From NCBI GenBank assembly GCA_963760285.1, contig CAVXCI010000001.1:1984001-2048000 (forward strand): a stretch of DNA of 64,000 bases, given 5' to 3'. Below, one piece after another: positions 16,083 through 25,574 of this stretch (positions are counted from its first letter, which is position 1; each line of letters starts with the position of its first letter). Both the position numbers and the translations under genes were made by a program. Origin of the DNA: PALSA-278 sp963760285. GTDB lineage: Bacteria > Acidobacteriota > Terriglobia > Acidiferrales > UBA7541. The notes under the pieces were generated by a model, which saw only the letters and a program-made list of their open reading frames with translations, made no database searches and was not told where the DNA came from.

Positions 16083-16153
16083 CTTGCGTCCGGCCCAATC
16101 AGAAAAGGCCTTCTGCTATAGGGGGATTTGCCCTTCGGCGTGCTCAGGACAAA
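15816..16153. mobile_element. Possible GIY-YIG mobile unit bounded by inverted REP-like arms
   Basis: The left arm 15816-15838 (TTGTCCTGAGC..CGAAGGG) and the right arm 16131-16153 (CCCTTCGG..GCTCAGGACAA) are inverted copies, about 19 of 23 positions matching. They enclose almost exactly the GIY-YIG gene. The same palindrome family precedes the other GIY-YIG copy at 14148-14369. Mobility is inferred, not shown. Confidence 0.4.
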
Positions 16154-16173
16154 ATTTCCCCAGGGGGAAATTT
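16151..16173 (-). terminator. Terminator-like palindrome directly after tmRNA
   Basis: AAAATTTCCCC and GGGGAAATTTT form a long perfect inverted repeat immediately beyond the CCA end of ssrA (minus strand). It is a candidate terminator, though part of the REP-like family. Confidence 0.5.
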
Positions 16174-16525
16174 TGGAGGCGGGGGGAGTCGAACCCCCGT
16201 CCGAAAAGCCTTGCAACTGGAATCCTACATGCTTAGCCCGTTCCGGAGTTTTCGCCGGCGGCGCTTAGAGCGGGCAAGAAACGCTGCCAGCTAGCCCCTG
16301 AATCTCGCCAGCGCATCCGAGGCCCAAATGCGCCAGCCAGCCTGCTGTTCGACGCCTCATCTCCCGCGCACAGGCGACGCGAGAGGAGACGCGCTACTTA
16401 GTTTTTAATTAAGCAGCGAGAGCTAACTGTGTATTGGCAGTTAACTATTTCCACCCGATTGCGGACAGGTGGCATCCGGCATGCATTCCAGCCACGACAG
16501 CTTCCGTCGAAACCGTTTCGCCCCC
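16174..16525 (-). ncRNA. ssrA: Transfer-messenger RNA (tmRNA)
   Basis: Rescues stalled ribosomes and tags their products for proteolysis. Reading the minus strand, the 5' end GGGGGCGAAACGGTTTCGAC at 16525 is the canonical tmRNA start. The 3' end GGGTTCGACTCCCCCCGCCTCCA at 16174 carries an encoded CCA, and the two ends pair in an acceptor stem. The tag frame follows TAACT as GCC AAT ACA CAG TTA GCT CTC GCT GCT TAA, giving ANTQLALAA, a typical tag ending in ALAA. At about 352 nt it is one-piece, not permuted. It has its own promoter and is the apparent target of insertions on its 3' side. Confidence 0.96.
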
Positions 16526-16532
16526 TGAAAAA

Positions 16533-16561
16533 AGGTTAGCACCCGCTTCCACGGCGGTCAA
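16533..16561 (-). promoter_or_regulatory. Promoter of ssrA
   Basis: On the minus strand TTGACC (16556-16561), 17-bp spacer, TAACCT (16533-16538), with the tmRNA 5' end 8 nt further on. Confidence 0.65.
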
Positions 16562-16666
16562 ACGCCGGCGTTCCTGGGCGGTGGTTTGGTTCGATGGATG
16601 GAACGGGAAAAGCGTCTGGGATGCTGGGGACGAGATGCGCATTGAAACACCCGGCGAGAGCATAGG

Positions 16667-16695
16667 TTGACACCCGCGCGCGCACTTTCCATAAT
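16667..16695 (+). promoter_or_regulatory. Sigma-70-type promoter upstream of the lytic transglycosylase gene
   Basis: TTGACA at 16667-16672, 17-bp spacer, CATAAT at 16690-16695; the downstream gene begins about 80-160 bp later. Confidence 0.55.
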
Positions 16696-16774
16696 CAAAT
16701 CGAGGCCACAGAAAATAAAACCTGATGCCAACGAACATTTTTTCCAACCGTCAGGTATGAATCGCTGAATTTAC

Positions 16775-19123
16775 TTGCAAAAATTGCACATTTCATCCGG
16801 CGGACCCGCAAACGTGATTCTTGCCGCGCTCTTCCGCTCCGGCTGCGAAACTGCTGTGGGCATACACCGGCGGTCCAACTGCGTTTTTCGATGGGCGGCA
16901 ATCCTCGGCTTATTCCTGGCGATGGCTCTATCTTCGAGCGCTGCCGGCGCGAGAACACGCGTCTCCCCTACCGGGCCACAAATCTCAAACTCCGAATCGC
17001 GGTCGCCCGCTGAAAGGGAACTGGAATCACTCGCTCGCGCACTGAGCGCCGCCAGAAAAAACCAGCGCAGCAACGCTTCCGCGGCGGCCAGCCGTCTCGC
17101 GAGTTTTGCCCGCGCGCACAGCGGCGACGAACTCGGCGGACGCGCCGCGCTGGCTCTGGGCTATGGCGCCTACCGCGGCGGCCACTATGCGGAAGCGCGG
17201 GAGTGGCTCCGCCAGGCCAGCAATGAAACCTTGCTGGACGAATATGTGTTGTATTGGTCCGCGGAGTCCGAACAGCAGCTGGCTCACAATTCCGAAGCCC
17301 TAGCCGATTGGCGGCAGTTCATGGAGCGCCATCCGCGAAGTATTTTGGCGGATTCCGCGCTGGAATCGTTCGCGACGCTCGCCATTCAGCAGAACAACGT
17401 CTCTGCAGTCCTCGGCGCATTTCAGAATGCCCGCCTTATTGACACGAATCCCCGGCTGCTTTTTTTGCGAGGCCGGGCGCGGGCCGTGGAGGGACAGTCC
17501 GTCGCCGCGGTCCAGGATTTCCAGACGGTCTACTATTCCTATCCGCTCAGCGGCGCGGCGCAGGATGCTGGCGAGCAGCTGGCGTTTCTTCGCGGCCCGC
17601 TGGGGACACAGTTTCCGGCCATCGCGCCGCAGCAACAGCTTTCGCGGGCCAATGCGCTTTTCAACGCGCATCGCTGGCGCGAAGCGCGACTGGCGTATCT
17701 GGACGCGATCCCCGTCCTGGGCGCGCCGCAAAATGAGCTTGCGATTCTCCGCGAAGCCCGTTGCAGTGCGGAAGCCGGAGCAGGCCCAGCGGCGCTTACG
17801 AGCCTTCATCTCACGGATGCGGACGTGGACGCGGAACGGCTCGCGGCGCTCACCGAGCTTTACCGTTCGCGGCACGATTTGGCGGACATGCTCTCTTCCG
17901 CGGATGCCGCCTCGGCGCGCGCGCCCAATAGCGCCGGCGCCGCCAGTGCATTATTCACGGTAGGAAACTACTACTGGGTGCAATTGGATCGTGCCCGCGC
18001 CGCCGAGTATTACGACCGCGCCGCAAAAGCTTCACCGGGCACTCCTGATGCCGCGCCGGCGGCCTGGCGGGCAGCTTGGTCTGCATTTTTGCTGAAGAGC
18101 CCCGACGCCGCACAGCATTTCAATGACGTCACGCGCCAGTATCCGAGTTCAGGTTTCTTGTCCGACGCGCTGTACTGGTCCGGCCGTCTGGCGGAACGCG
18201 ACGGCCACCCCGCGCTGGCGCGCGCGTACTACCTCAAAGTGCAGGAGCGTTTTGCTCAATCGTATTTCGGGATGTTGGGAGCGGAACGCCTTCGGACGCT
18301 GGGAACATCTCCAGTGGATGCCGTCCCGCTGTTGGATGAAATTCCTCCCGTCGCTCCCGCGCCTTCGCTGGATTCGCCCGTGCCTCCGCAGGCCGACGAT
18401 CATGTGGCTCGTGCCCGCGCGCTGGAATCCATTGCGCTGGATACTTTTGCGCTTCAGGAATTTCGCCAGGCGTGGACGGAGACGGGCGCGCCACGCTTGT
18501 TGCTGGAAGCTGCCCGCGCCGCGGATTTGGCGGAGCATTATGGCGCCGCCATTATCACCATCCGCCAGCTTTATCCGGAAATTGAAGACCGGCGATTCGA
18601 TGACGTTCCGCGCGAAGTCTGGCTGGCGGGATATCCGCTGCCATACTTGCCGGAAATCGATCAGGCCGGAACGGAAATGGGAATTGACCCCATGCTGACG
18701 GCCGGCTTGATCCGCCAGGAATCCGCGTTCGATGCCAGCGCGCATTCCGGCGCGGGCGCGATTGGCCTGATGCAACTGGAGCCGAAAACCGCGCGGATTC
18801 TCTGCCGCAAGCTGCGCATGACTTATTCGAAGGCGCGCCTGACCGACCCGGAGTACAATCTTCGCCTGGGCAGCGCGTATTTCGCGCAACTCCTGTCCGC
18901 TCTCGGCAGCCGCGAAGCCGCGCTGGCCGCTTACAATGCAGGAGAGGATCGGGTGTATGCCTGGCGCGCGAGCGTCAGCTCCGATGACCCGGCGGAATTT
19001 GTGGAATCCATACCCTTCAGCGAAACGCGCGACTACGTCCAAATCGTGATTCGCAATGCGGCCATTTATCGCCGCCTGTATGCTTCATCGCAGGCTATCT
19101 CTTCGCACGCGAGCCGCCCATGA
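16775..19123 (+). CDS. Soluble lytic murein transglycosylase, Slt family
   Basis: Cleaves the MurNAc-GlcNAc bond of peptidoglycan with formation of 1,6-anhydro ends, in the periplasm. A hydrophobic signal (WAAILGLFLAMALSSSAAGA) is followed by a long helical, TPR-like U-shaped domain (about 90-600). The C-terminal lysozyme-like domain has the catalytic glutamate in IRQESAFD, plus AIGLMQLEPKTA and ALAAYNAGEDRV. The TTG at 16775 gives 782 residues. The GTG at 16856 would place the signal peptide at the very start and may be the real start. It overlaps the following aminotransferase gene by ATGA. Confidence 0.9.
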   Translation: MQKLHISSGGPANVILAALFRSGCETAVGIHRRSNCVFRWAAILGLFLAMALSSSAAGARTRVSPTGPQISNSESRSPAERELESLARALSAARKNQRSNASAAASRLASFARAHSGDELGGRAALALGYGAYRGGHYAEAREWLRQASNETLLDEYVLYWSAESEQQLAHNSEALADWRQFMERHPRSILADSALESFATLAIQQNNVSAVLGAFQNARLIDTNPRLLFLRGRARAVEGQSVAAVQDFQTVYYSYPLSGAAQDAGEQLAFLRGPLGTQFPAIAPQQQLSRANALFNAHRWREARLAYLDAIPVLGAPQNELAILREARCSAEAGAGPAALTSLHLTDADVDAERLAALTELYRSRHDLADMLSSADAASARAPNSAGAASALFTVGNYYWVQLDRARAAEYYDRAAKASPGTPDAAPAAWRAAWSAFLLKSPDAAQHFNDVTRQYPSSGFLSDALYWSGRLAERDGHPALARAYYLKVQERFAQSYFGMLGAERLRTLGTSPVDAVPLLDEIPPVAPAPSLDSPVPPQADDHVARARALESIALDTFALQEFRQAWTETGAPRLLLEAARAADLAEHYGAAIITIRQLYPEIEDRRFDDVPREVWLAGYPLPYLPEIDQAGTEMGIDPMLTAGLIRQESAFDASAHSGAGAIGLMQLEPKTARILCRKLRMTYSKARLTDPEYNLRLGSAYFAQLLSALGSREAALAAYNAGEDRVYAWRASVSSDDPAEFVESIPFSETRDYVQIVIRNAAIYRRLYASSQAISSHASRP

Positions 19124-20320
19124 ATCCCATTTCCGCCAGTCCTTCCACCGCCGCGAATTCCATCCAGCTTTCCGATAAGGCGGCGCAGTTCACGGAATCG
19201 GTGATCCGCGAAATGACGCGGCTGGCCATCCAGCATGGCGCGATTAATCTGGCGCAAGGTTTCCCGGATTTTCCCGCGCCCGCGGCCATCAAGGACGCCG
19301 CCATCCGCGCCATCACCGACAACGTCAATCAATACGCCATCACCTGGGGCGCGCGGTCGCTGCGCGAAGCCATCGCCGAAAAATTCGCGCGCACGCAAGC
19401 GGTGGCCGTGGACCCGGAGCGCGAAATCACCGTCTGCTGCGGCGCCACTGAAGCCATGATTTCTTCTTTAATGGCCATTATCAATCCCGGCGACGAAGTG
19501 GTGGTCTTCGAGCCCTTTTATGAAAATTACGGCCCGGACGCTATTCTTTCCGGCGCGCATCCGCGATTTGTACGCCTGCATCCGCCCGACTGGTCATTTG
19601 ACCGAGATGAGTTCACGCGCGCGTTCAGTCCGAAGACAAAAGCGATGATTCTGAATACGCCGAACAATCCAACCGGCAAAGTCTTCAGCCGCGACGAGTT
19701 GGAATTCATTCGCGATGTCTGCGTGCGCCACGAATGCGCTGGTGATCACCGACGAAATTTACGAGCACATGGTCTATGACGGCGCGCGGCACATATCGCC
19801 GGCATCCATCGAGGGGCTCCGCGACCGCACCATCACCATTAACGCGCTCTCGAAGACCTACAGCGTGACCGGCTGGCGCGTCGGCTGGGCTATCGCGCCT
19901 CCCGCGATTACCAATTCCATTCGCAAAGTTCACGATTTCCTGACCGTGGGCGCGGCCGCTCCGCTGCAGGAAGCGGGAGCTGTTGCGTTGCATTTCGGCG
20001 AAGACTATTACCGCACGCTCGGCGAAGAATATTTGCAGCGCCGCGATCGCATGCTGGGAATTCTGGAGCAGTCCGGTTTCCGCTGCTTCAAACCCTCCGG
20101 CGCCTACTACATCATGACGGACATTTCCGCCTTTGGTTTTCCAAACGACGTTGCCTTCGCGCAGCATCTGGTCTCCAAAATCGGTGTTGCCGCCGTGCCC
20201 GGCTCCAGTTTTTATCTGAATCCGAAGGATGGCGCGCAAAAGTTGCGCTTTGCATTTTGCAAGAAGGAGAGCACGCTCGCGGAAGCGGCGCGCCGCCTCT
20301 CGTTGCTCCGCGCGTGTTGA
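19120..20320 (+). CDS. PLP-dependent aminotransferase, class I/II (one frameshift)
   Basis: A fold-type I aminotransferase of the aspartate/kynurenine-aminotransferase-like group. Part one (19120 to about 19735) has AINLAQGFPDFPAP, CCGATEAMISS and ILNTPNNPTGKV. Part two, in the next frame, has LVITDEIYEHMVYDG and the PLP-lysine motif INALSKTYSVTGWRVGW. It goes on to FYLNPKDGAQKLRFAFCKK and stops at 20320. The switch is near 19731-19738 in CACGAATGCGCTGG, where one extra base explains it. Both halves are complete in motifs, so a consensus error is likely. It starts within the stop of the transglycosylase gene. The QGFPDFP start resembles kynurenine/methionine aminotransferases. Confidence 0.87.
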
Positions 20321-20411
20321 ATCTTGCGCGGGAATTGGCCTGCCGTGACTTGGCGCGATTCATCCCGGCAGGTTATGTTACAATCCGCGCTTTTGGAGGG
20401 GTTTCGCCGCG

Positions 20412-20822
20412 ATGGAATTCGATCTGATTTCTCCGGACACGCGAGTCACAGCCACTTTGGATGGCGCGGCGCACGACATCAGCAACAGTTCCACGCGCAC
20501 ATTCCTCTGTACATTGGTCATCACGCGACAGATTGAACAGGAATCGCTGGATGTTTCCGTGTGGGGTTCGGCGGACGGCGAAAGCTGGGGTGTGATGCCT
20601 CTCCTCAAAATGCCGCAGCGGTTTTACCGCGGGGACACCAAACAAGTATTGGATTTGTCGCACCGTCCCGAAATTCGTTTTATTCGCGCCAGGTGTGAAG
20701 TAAATCGCTGGGGTCGCGTGGCCCCGGAGCCGATGTTTGTAATCGGCTTTCGTCTGGCGGAGACTCCCGCCTTTGTCGGAGATCCATCCCACAGCGGCGC
20801 CAAAGTAACGGCAGCCTGCTGA
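20412..20822 (+). CDS. Conserved-looking protein of unknown function
   Basis: Not recognised. 136 residues starting MEFDLISPDTRVTATLDGAA, predicted mostly beta-strand. An internal sequence VSVWGSADGESWG resembles the sugar/discoidin-like 'GS.DG..W' pattern found in beta-sandwich domains, and RFIRARCEVNRWG follows. No signal peptide and no membrane segment, so it is probably cytosolic. ATG at 20412 is preceded by TGGAGGGG at a good distance. It stands alone between the aminotransferase and a convergent TPR gene. Confidence 0.6.
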   Translation: MEFDLISPDTRVTATLDGAAHDISNSSTRTFLCTLVITRQIEQESLDVSVWGSADGESWGVMPLLKMPQRFYRGDTKQVLDLSHRPEIRFIRARCEVNRWGRVAPEPMFVIGFRLAETPAFVGDPSHSGAKVTAAC

Positions 20823-20855
20823 CCGCCAGTTCCTGCGGGTGTTTTCAATCCAAAT

Positions 20856-21968
20856 TTAATAAGGTGTGGTTGAGGGAGTTGTTTCCGGAACCTGCGTCGT
20901 TTGCCCGGCAGGAGCGCCCGCCGGATTCAGTGTAGGCGCGGATGGATCGCGAGTGGCGGATCCACCGCCGGACATGGTTTTATCTGCGGGAAGCAATTTT
21001 GCCACTTCCTGCCGCAGTTCCTTCGCCCGTTGTCCCGCCGCGCTGTTGGGATCGAGATGAATGTAGGAATCCAGATCCGCAAGCAAATCGGGGCCGTCGT
21101 TTTGTTTGATGTGAATGTTGGCCAGCAGTTTATAAACAGCGGGCGCGTTTGGTTCCAGTTGCTTGGCCTTCTCCGCATCGGTGAGCGCGTCCGCAACCTT
21201 ATCCTCCATCAATTTCGCGCGGCCCATTTCGTAATAGCCGCGCCACGATTTTGGGTCCAGCTCCAGCGCGCGCGCCAGCACCTTTTCTCCCTCCGCCGGC
21301 CGCTGCGTGTCCAGGAGAACTGCGCCCAGGCCGACCTGCGCCGGCGCATAAGTTTGTTTGCTGACCTCGATCGATTTTCGGAAGGCTTTTTCCGCGTCGC
21401 CTGACTTCCCTATCTGCGTGTAGGCCCATCCCATCTCTGAATAGGCTTCATAGCAATCGGGCGCGGCGCCCACGGCCTTATCGAAATCCTGCACGGCATC
21501 CTTGGGTCTGTTCCTTTGATATAAATTTTCTCTCCCGTCGAAATAGGCCTGTTGCGCCTTGCCCGGAAGGGAAAGGATATGCGCCGAAACGGTCCCCCCG
21601 GCGGGTTTTGACGCAAGCGCTCCGCGTTTCTGAAGACCCAGGATGATGCCACTGCTTGACGTGTAAGTGACATCCACGGGCATGTCCAACGGTTCGTAAT
21701 CGGGAGATCGGACGGATAGTTGGTAGGAGGCGGGCGGAAGGCCAAAAAAATTGAAGGTGCCATCATCCTCCGTAGTCCCTGTCGCAATATTTGATCCTCC
21801 GGAGCTCAACAGGTCCACGAAGATGTGTCTTGCAGGTTCTCCCGTTTCCGCGAAGTAAACGGATCCGCTGATGGTGCGGGTTTCATTCGTTCCCTGGGCG
21901 TTCACGCCGGACGCAGTAAAAAACGCAATTGCGAGGACTGAAAGGATTGAGCTAAGGGAACGTGTCAT
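20856..21968 (-). CDS. Secreted protein with carboxypeptidase-regulatory-like domain and TPR repeats
   Basis: Opens with MTRSLSSILSVLAIAFFTASGVNAQ, a clear signal peptide; the ATG at 21968 is chosen over 21989, which would only add seven residues before it. Residues about 33-110 form a CarboxypepD_reg-like beta sandwich (ISGSVYFAETGEPARHIFVDL, ATGTTEDDGTFNFFGLPPASYQLSV). Then come four or five TPRs (PDCYEAYSEMGWAYTQIGKSGDAEKAFRKSIEV and similar) and a low-complexity Pro/Thr tail. Probably a periplasmic or surface scaffold; its partner is unknown. Confidence 0.8.
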   Translation of the reverse strand: MTRSLSSILSVLAIAFFTASGVNAQGTNETRTISGSVYFAETGEPARHIFVDLLSSGGSNIATGTTEDDGTFNFFGLPPASYQLSVRSPDYEPLDMPVDVTYTSSSGIILGLQKRGALASKPAGGTVSAHILSLPGKAQQAYFDGRENLYQRNRPKDAVQDFDKAVGAAPDCYEAYSEMGWAYTQIGKSGDAEKAFRKSIEVSKQTYAPAQVGLGAVLLDTQRPAEGEKVLARALELDPKSWRGYYEMGRAKLMEDKVADALTDAEKAKQLEPNAPAVYKLLANIHIKQNDGPDLLADLDSYIHLDPNSAAGQRAKELRQEVAKLLPADKTMSGGGSATRDPSAPTLNPAGAPAGQTTQVPETTPSTTPY

Positions 21969-22054
21969 GACCGGCTTCCCGGTGGGCATCGAAAAGAATT
22001 ATACCCCCGCCGTCAAACCGCGGAATGTCTATTTTCCGTCAATTCGGGGAGTGT

Positions 22055-23449
22055 TCAGGGGTTGAGTTCCACGGTTTGCAGATAGGCCGGAATGGTCACC
22101 GGCCAGCCGAATTTTGCGTGTACTGCGCCCTGGAACGATTGCAGCGCCACCGGCTCGCCATGCACCAGAAATGTTTGTCTTGGCGGAGCCGTGAATCCGG
22201 ACAGCCACCGCAAAAGTTCGCTGCGCCCGGCGTGAGCGGAAAGCTGGCTCAGCGTCACGATCTCCGCCTTCACCGGAACGTCCTCGCCGTGGATGCGGAT
22301 ATATTTTGCTCCATCCTGCATGGCTCGCCCGCGAGTGCCATCGGCCTGAAATCCCACCAGCAGCACCGCCGACCGGGAATCAGGAAGTCTTCGCGCCAGA
22401 TGATGCAGGATTCGCCCTCCGGTGGCCATGCCGCTGGCGGAAATGATGATGCAGGGGGACACCACCTGATTGATTTTTTTCGATTCGTCCACGGTTCTGG
22501 TCATGTGAACCTGCCGCGCATTCAGCGGATCGCCGCCGGCTTTCTCTATGCGGGTGAATTCCATGTCGTGGTCCTCGTGGAATTGCTGGTAGAGGCCGGT
22601 GACGCTGATGGCCATGGGGCTGTCCACGTAGATGGGCAGCCGGGGAATTCGCTGCTGCTCCTCGAGCTGCCGCAGCAGATACAACAGCAATTGTGAGCGG
22701 CCCACCGCGAAGGCCGGAATCACAATCGCGCCGCCGCGCTTAACCACGCGATTCACCACATCCGCCAGCTCCTGGAGGATGTCGCCGGAAGGATGATCGC
22801 GGTCGCCGTAAGTGGATTCGCACAAAAGGTAATCCGCATGTTGCGGTGATTCTGGGTCGTTGAGAATCGGCTGGTTGTAACGTCCCACGTCGCCCGAAAA
22901 AACCACCACGAAGGATCGGCCCCCTTCGGTGATGGTCATCTCCAGCCACGTGGAACCGAGGATGTGCCCGGCATCGTGTGGGCGCACGGAAAATTGGGGA
23001 CTGATGGTGAACTTGTCCGCGCGCGGGATGGTCTGGAATCGCTGGAGCGCCGCCTGCGATTGTTCCACGGTGTAGAGCGGCAGCGGGGGCTTGTGCTTTG
23101 AGAATCCTTTTCGCGCCGCATATCGCGCATCTTCCTCCTGCAGGTGAGCCGAGTCCGGCAGAAGCAGCTTGCACAGCTCGTCCGTGGCCGCGTTGGCGTA
23201 GATCGGCCCGTGAAATCCGCCTTTCACCAGCCGCGGGAGATAGCCAGTGTGGTCAATGTGCGCGTGGGTAAGAAGCACCCAATCTATCGAAGCCGGATCA
23301 ACGGGCAGCTTGTCCCAGTTGCGCAGGCGCAATGGTTTGGAGCCTTCAAAAAGCCCGCAATCCACCAGCAGCCGTTTGCCCTCGCATTCCAAAAGATATT
23401 TTGAACCGGTGACCGTCCCCGCCGCGCCCAGAAAAGTTATTTTCGCCAT
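22055..23449 (-). CDS. Metallo-beta-lactamase/beta-CASP ribonuclease-like protein
   Basis: A 464-residue RNA-processing exonuclease-type protein (YsH1/CPSF-73-like group). The start ATG at 23449 gives MAKITFLGAAGTVTGSKYLLE. Metal ligands are seen in LLTHAHIDHTGYLPRL (HxHxDH), RPHDAGHILGS and VVFSGDVGRYN. The beta-CASP and C-terminal parts carry ESTYGDRDHP, VIPAFAVGRSQ, IISASGMATGGRILHHL and LSAHAGRSELLRWL. The last histidine motifs complete the zinc site. The preferred substrate is not predictable. ATG at 23470 would add seven residues. Confidence 0.9.
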   Translation of the reverse strand: MAKITFLGAAGTVTGSKYLLECEGKRLLVDCGLFEGSKPLRLRNWDKLPVDPASIDWVLLTHAHIDHTGYLPRLVKGGFHGPIYANAATDELCKLLLPDSAHLQEEDARYAARKGFSKHKPPLPLYTVEQSQAALQRFQTIPRADKFTISPQFSVRPHDAGHILGSTWLEMTITEGGRSFVVVFSGDVGRYNQPILNDPESPQHADYLLCESTYGDRDHPSGDILQELADVVNRVVKRGGAIVIPAFAVGRSQLLLYLLRQLEEQQRIPRLPIYVDSPMAISVTGLYQQFHEDHDMEFTRIEKAGGDPLNARQVHMTRTVDESKKINQVVSPCIIISASGMATGGRILHHLARRLPDSRSAVLLVGFQADGTRGRAMQDGAKYIRIHGEDVPVKAEIVTLSQLSAHAGRSELLRWLSGFTAPPRQTFLVHGEPVALQSFQGAVHAKFGWPVTIPAYLQTVELNP

Positions 23450-23568
23450 AAGCGCGATATTGTAGCGCATAGAACGGAAAAGTTTGTGAATTCACGATAT
23501 GATTTCTTCCATTGTCCGTGCAGAAAACCACGCCTGGCATTGCCGCTGATACTGGAGGGAGAATCAAT

Positions 23569-25317
23569 ATGAGGTGTTTTGAAGCGAGGAATTATTCCCG
23601 GTGGTTGTTCGTACTGTCGCTGCTGATTTTCATTTTGATGAGAACGAACGCGACGAACGCTGCGGCGGGATCCGAGGCAGCCGCGAGCGGAGAATTGCGT
23701 TTTGAAATTTCCTACGATTCTTCTTTAAGCGTCGCGCCGCTGGATGGCCGTCTCTATCTGCTGGTTTCAACCGACAACGCAAGCGAGCCTCGCTTTCAAA
23801 TTTCAGACCAGCCGGAAACTCAGCAGTTCTTCGGCGTCAATGTGGATGGCTGGGCCCCGGGTTCATCCACCGTGGTGGATGTAAACGCCATCGGCTACCC
23901 GCTCGCCAGCATCGCGCGGATTCCGCCCGGTGATTATTACGTTCAGGCATTGCTGAATATCTATGAAACATTCCATCGCGCCGACGGGCACGTCGTAAAG
24001 CTTCCCATGGACCACGGCGAAGGCCAGCAATGGAATGAAAAGCCCGGAAATCTTTATAGCGAGCCGGTGAAAATACATATTGACGCGCAGGCTGGCGACT
24101 ATCCGCATCAAGTTGACCAAAATGATTCCGCCGATCGAGCCGCCCAGGGACACGGAGTACATCAAGCACATTCGAATTCAAAGCGCGGTGCTCACGAAAT
24201 TCTGGGGACGTCCGATGTATCTCGGAGCTCACGTTCTGTTGCCGCCGGGATGGGCGGAGCACCCCCATGCGCACTATCCACTCATGATTCTGGAAGACCA
24301 TTTCCCGCATGACCTATTCGGCGGCGGAACTTTTTTCGTTCCACGCCGCCGGATCCTTCATTGAAGGGCCGCCAGGGCGAATATGAACAGGCGGGGTATC
24401 AACTCTACGAGGATTGGACCACGGGCAAGCTGCCGCACTTTTTGATTCTGGATATTCAGCACGCCAATCCTTTTTACGATGATTCCTACGCGGTGGACTC
24501 CGCCAACGTCGGCCCCTATGGCGACGCGATTCTTCACGAGCTGATTCCAGAAGTTGAAAAGCGTTTTCGCGGAATCGGCCAGGGATGGGCGCGGGGACTC
24601 TACGGCGGTTCCACGGGCGGCTGGGAAGCGCTCGCGGTGCAGGTTTTTTATCCCGATGATTTCAACGGGACGTGGGCGATGTGTCCTGATCCGGTGGATT
24701 TTCGCGCCTACCAGATTGTGAATGTCTATGATGACGAGAACGCGATGTGGCTGGAAGGTCCGTGGTCGCGGATTCCGCGGCCGGCGGTGCGGCGTCCGAA
24801 TGGGACGGTGGTCACCACCATGGACCGCGAAATCCGAAGGGAACTGGTGCTGGGAACGAACGGGAGATCCACGGAACAATTCGGAATTTGGCAGGCGGTG
24901 TTCAGTCCCGTTGGCGACGATGGTTATCCGCGGCAGATTTGGAATGAGGAAACCGGAGTGATCGATCATGACGTCGCCGCATACTGGCGGGAACATTACG
25001 ACTTGCGCTACATCCTGCAGCGCGACTGGAAAACGCTGGGGCCGAAGCTCGTCGGAAAAATTCACGTGAAGGTGGGAACGCGGGACACGTATTACCTCGA
25101 CAACGCGGTGCGGCTGCTGGACGATTTCTTGAAGTCCACGAAGGATCCCTACTATGCCGGCGACGTGGAGTACGGTCCGCACCAGCCGCACTGCTGGTCG
25201 GGCGATGGGGATGCCGCCACGGGGTGGTTCACCATCAACCAGCGCATTCTGCCGAAGGAAGCGGAATGGATGACCAGAACAGCGCCGCCGGGCGCGGATA
25301 TGTCCTGGAAATATTAG
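23569..25317 (+). CDS. Secreted esterase-like alpha/beta hydrolase (several frameshifts)
   Basis: Resembles enterochelin-esterase-like secreted proteins. Part one starts MRCFEARNYSRWLFVLSLLIFIL (signal peptide) and carries a beta-sandwich domain. Near 24100 the frame shifts to IRIKLTKMIPPIEPPRDTEYIKHIRIQS and LGAHVLLPPGW. Near 24345-24360 it shifts again to KGRQGEYEQAGYQLYEDWTTGKLPHFLILDIQH. The serine elbow RGLYGGSTGGWEALA (G-x-S-x-G) and C-terminal HQPHCW (histidine candidate) are intact. The three reading frames join into one continuous domain order, so consensus errors are suspected. Start 23569 is preceded by GGAGGGAGAA. Substrate unknown. Confidence 0.7.
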
Positions 25318-25395
25318 CGGGTGAAGGCCGGCATCGGGTGAGGTTTTGGGCGCGGCGCGGGATTTTGGAGTGGTGAAAGGCGGCAAAAATGAGAA

Positions 25396-25574
25396 GTCAA
25401 AAAGTGTCCCTATTAGAAAAGTGTATGTTATTGATTACGTGAGAGTTGCGGTTTTGCGACTGTCACATGCGTCCCTATTAGAAATCGCGATTTTGCGCCT
25501 GTTCCGGCCGTCTGGACATAGTTCTGATCTATTGTCAGAATTTCGCGGAAAAAATCAACAGCAGGTTGTGTAAC
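25396..25574 (+). repeat. Dispersed non-coding repeat, copy B (65-bp internal period)
   Basis: Partner of 11366-11553. GTCCCTATTAGAAA occurs at 25406-25419 and 25471-25484, again exactly 65 bp apart. The intervening GAGAGTTGCGGTTTTGCGACTGT and the AAAAAATCAACAGCAGG...TGTAAC end are shared with copy A. Confidence 0.7.

Noticed and set aside
11247..16525. Intact prophage or active integrative element
   Set aside because: No structural, replication or complete integrase gene is present; only a C-terminal integrase fragment remains.
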